Source: a virus
Virus record (IMG/VR): IMGVR_UViG_3300003691_000001
Span: 64,001-118,515 of that record
Direction: 5' to 3' (one strand)
Length of the DNA stretch: 54,515 nucleotides
Shown: positions 54,458 through 54,515 of the stretch, piece by piece
Layout of the letters: every line of letters begins with the position of its first letter
Position numbering within the stretch: position 1 is the stretch's first letter
Made by a program: the position numbers and the translations under genes
Notes under the pieces: model-generated
The model's input: the letters and a program-made list of their open reading frames with translations, nothing else
The model's database searches: none
What the model was told of the DNA's origin: nothing

Positions 54458-54515
54458 AGATCAGAAGAGCGTCGTGTAGGGAAAGAGTGTAGATCTCGGT
54501 GGTCGCCGTATCATT
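54458..54515. other. Illumina TruSeq universal adapter (assembly artefact)
   Basis: The last 58 bases match the reverse complement of the Illumina universal adapter over its whole length with one mismatch (G to A at 54463). It starts AGATCAGAAGAGCGTCGTG and ends in GCCGTATCATT. These bases are not phage DNA. Confidence 0.97.

Overview
This window is part of a tailed double-stranded DNA bacteriophage genome with a siphovirus-type (non-contractile tail) layout. The evidence is a terminase, DUF4055-type portal, MuF-like protein, scaffold, HK97-fold capsid, neck and tail-tube genes, a lambda G/GT-style frameshifted chaperone and a tape measure gene, followed by a long tRNA array. Essentially every gene lies on the minus strand, so transcription runs from high to low coordinates. 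Sigma70-like promoters (several TTGACA, one perfect TTGACA-17-TATAAT) and Shine-Dalgarno sites point to a Gram-negative, probably proteobacterial host; NAD-salvage genes, a PhoH and a sulfation pair are common in marine phages. The host cannot be fixed from sequence alone. The window starts inside the tape measure gene. It ends in a 58-base Illumina adapter, so the right edge is an assembly artefact and not a biological end. No DNA polymerase, helicase, integrase, baseplate or lysin gene is visible, so a large part of the genome is missing.

Layout. (1) 1-24 kb: virion module, read leftward from an Acb2-like anti-CBASS protein through a small structural protein, adenylylsulfate kinase, sulfotransferase, a fibre with 25 repeats of about 22 residues, terminase (large subunit split by an intein), portal, MuF-like protein, scaffold, capsid, decoration/spike-base/fibre proteins, neck proteins, tail terminator, tail tube, G/GT chaperones and tape measure. 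(2) 24.5-26.7 kb: tRNA array with 16 normal-looking tRNAs, 3 degenerate tRNA-like elements, one small protein gene inside the array and two internal promoters. (3) 26.7-30 kb: small proteins, a proteasome/HslV-like peptidase coupled to PhoH, and zinc-ribbon proteins. (4) 30-45 kb: a long operon of tightly overlapping genes (ATGA and TAATG junctions) with NAD metabolism genes (nicotinamide phosphoribosyltransferase, NMN adenylyltransferase-Nudix, NADAR), a radical SAM enzyme, a cysteine-protease-like protein, small membrane and lipoproteins, and two families of duplicated genes. (5) 45-54.5 kb: an AT-rich arm of short unknown genes with large non-coding regions. These hold three ParB-type parS palindromes, an array of AATGTGTGCA repeats, nested inverted repeats, a tandem repeat whose copies differ only by transitions, and one copy of a long stem-loop element whose second copy is at 30 kb.

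How the parts may work together. CysC would make PAPS and the neighbouring sulfotransferase would use it, which suggests sulfation of a virion or cell-surface target. The NAMPT and NMNAT pair forms a two-step nicotinamide-to-NAD+ route of the kind phages use to refill NAD+ after NAD-depleting defences; NADAR could reverse ADP-ribosylation; the Acb2-like sponge would sequester CBASS signals. Together these look like a counter-defence set centred on nucleotide signals. The parS sites suggest recruitment of a host or phage ParB. Function calls rest on motif recognition by eye; no database search was run.
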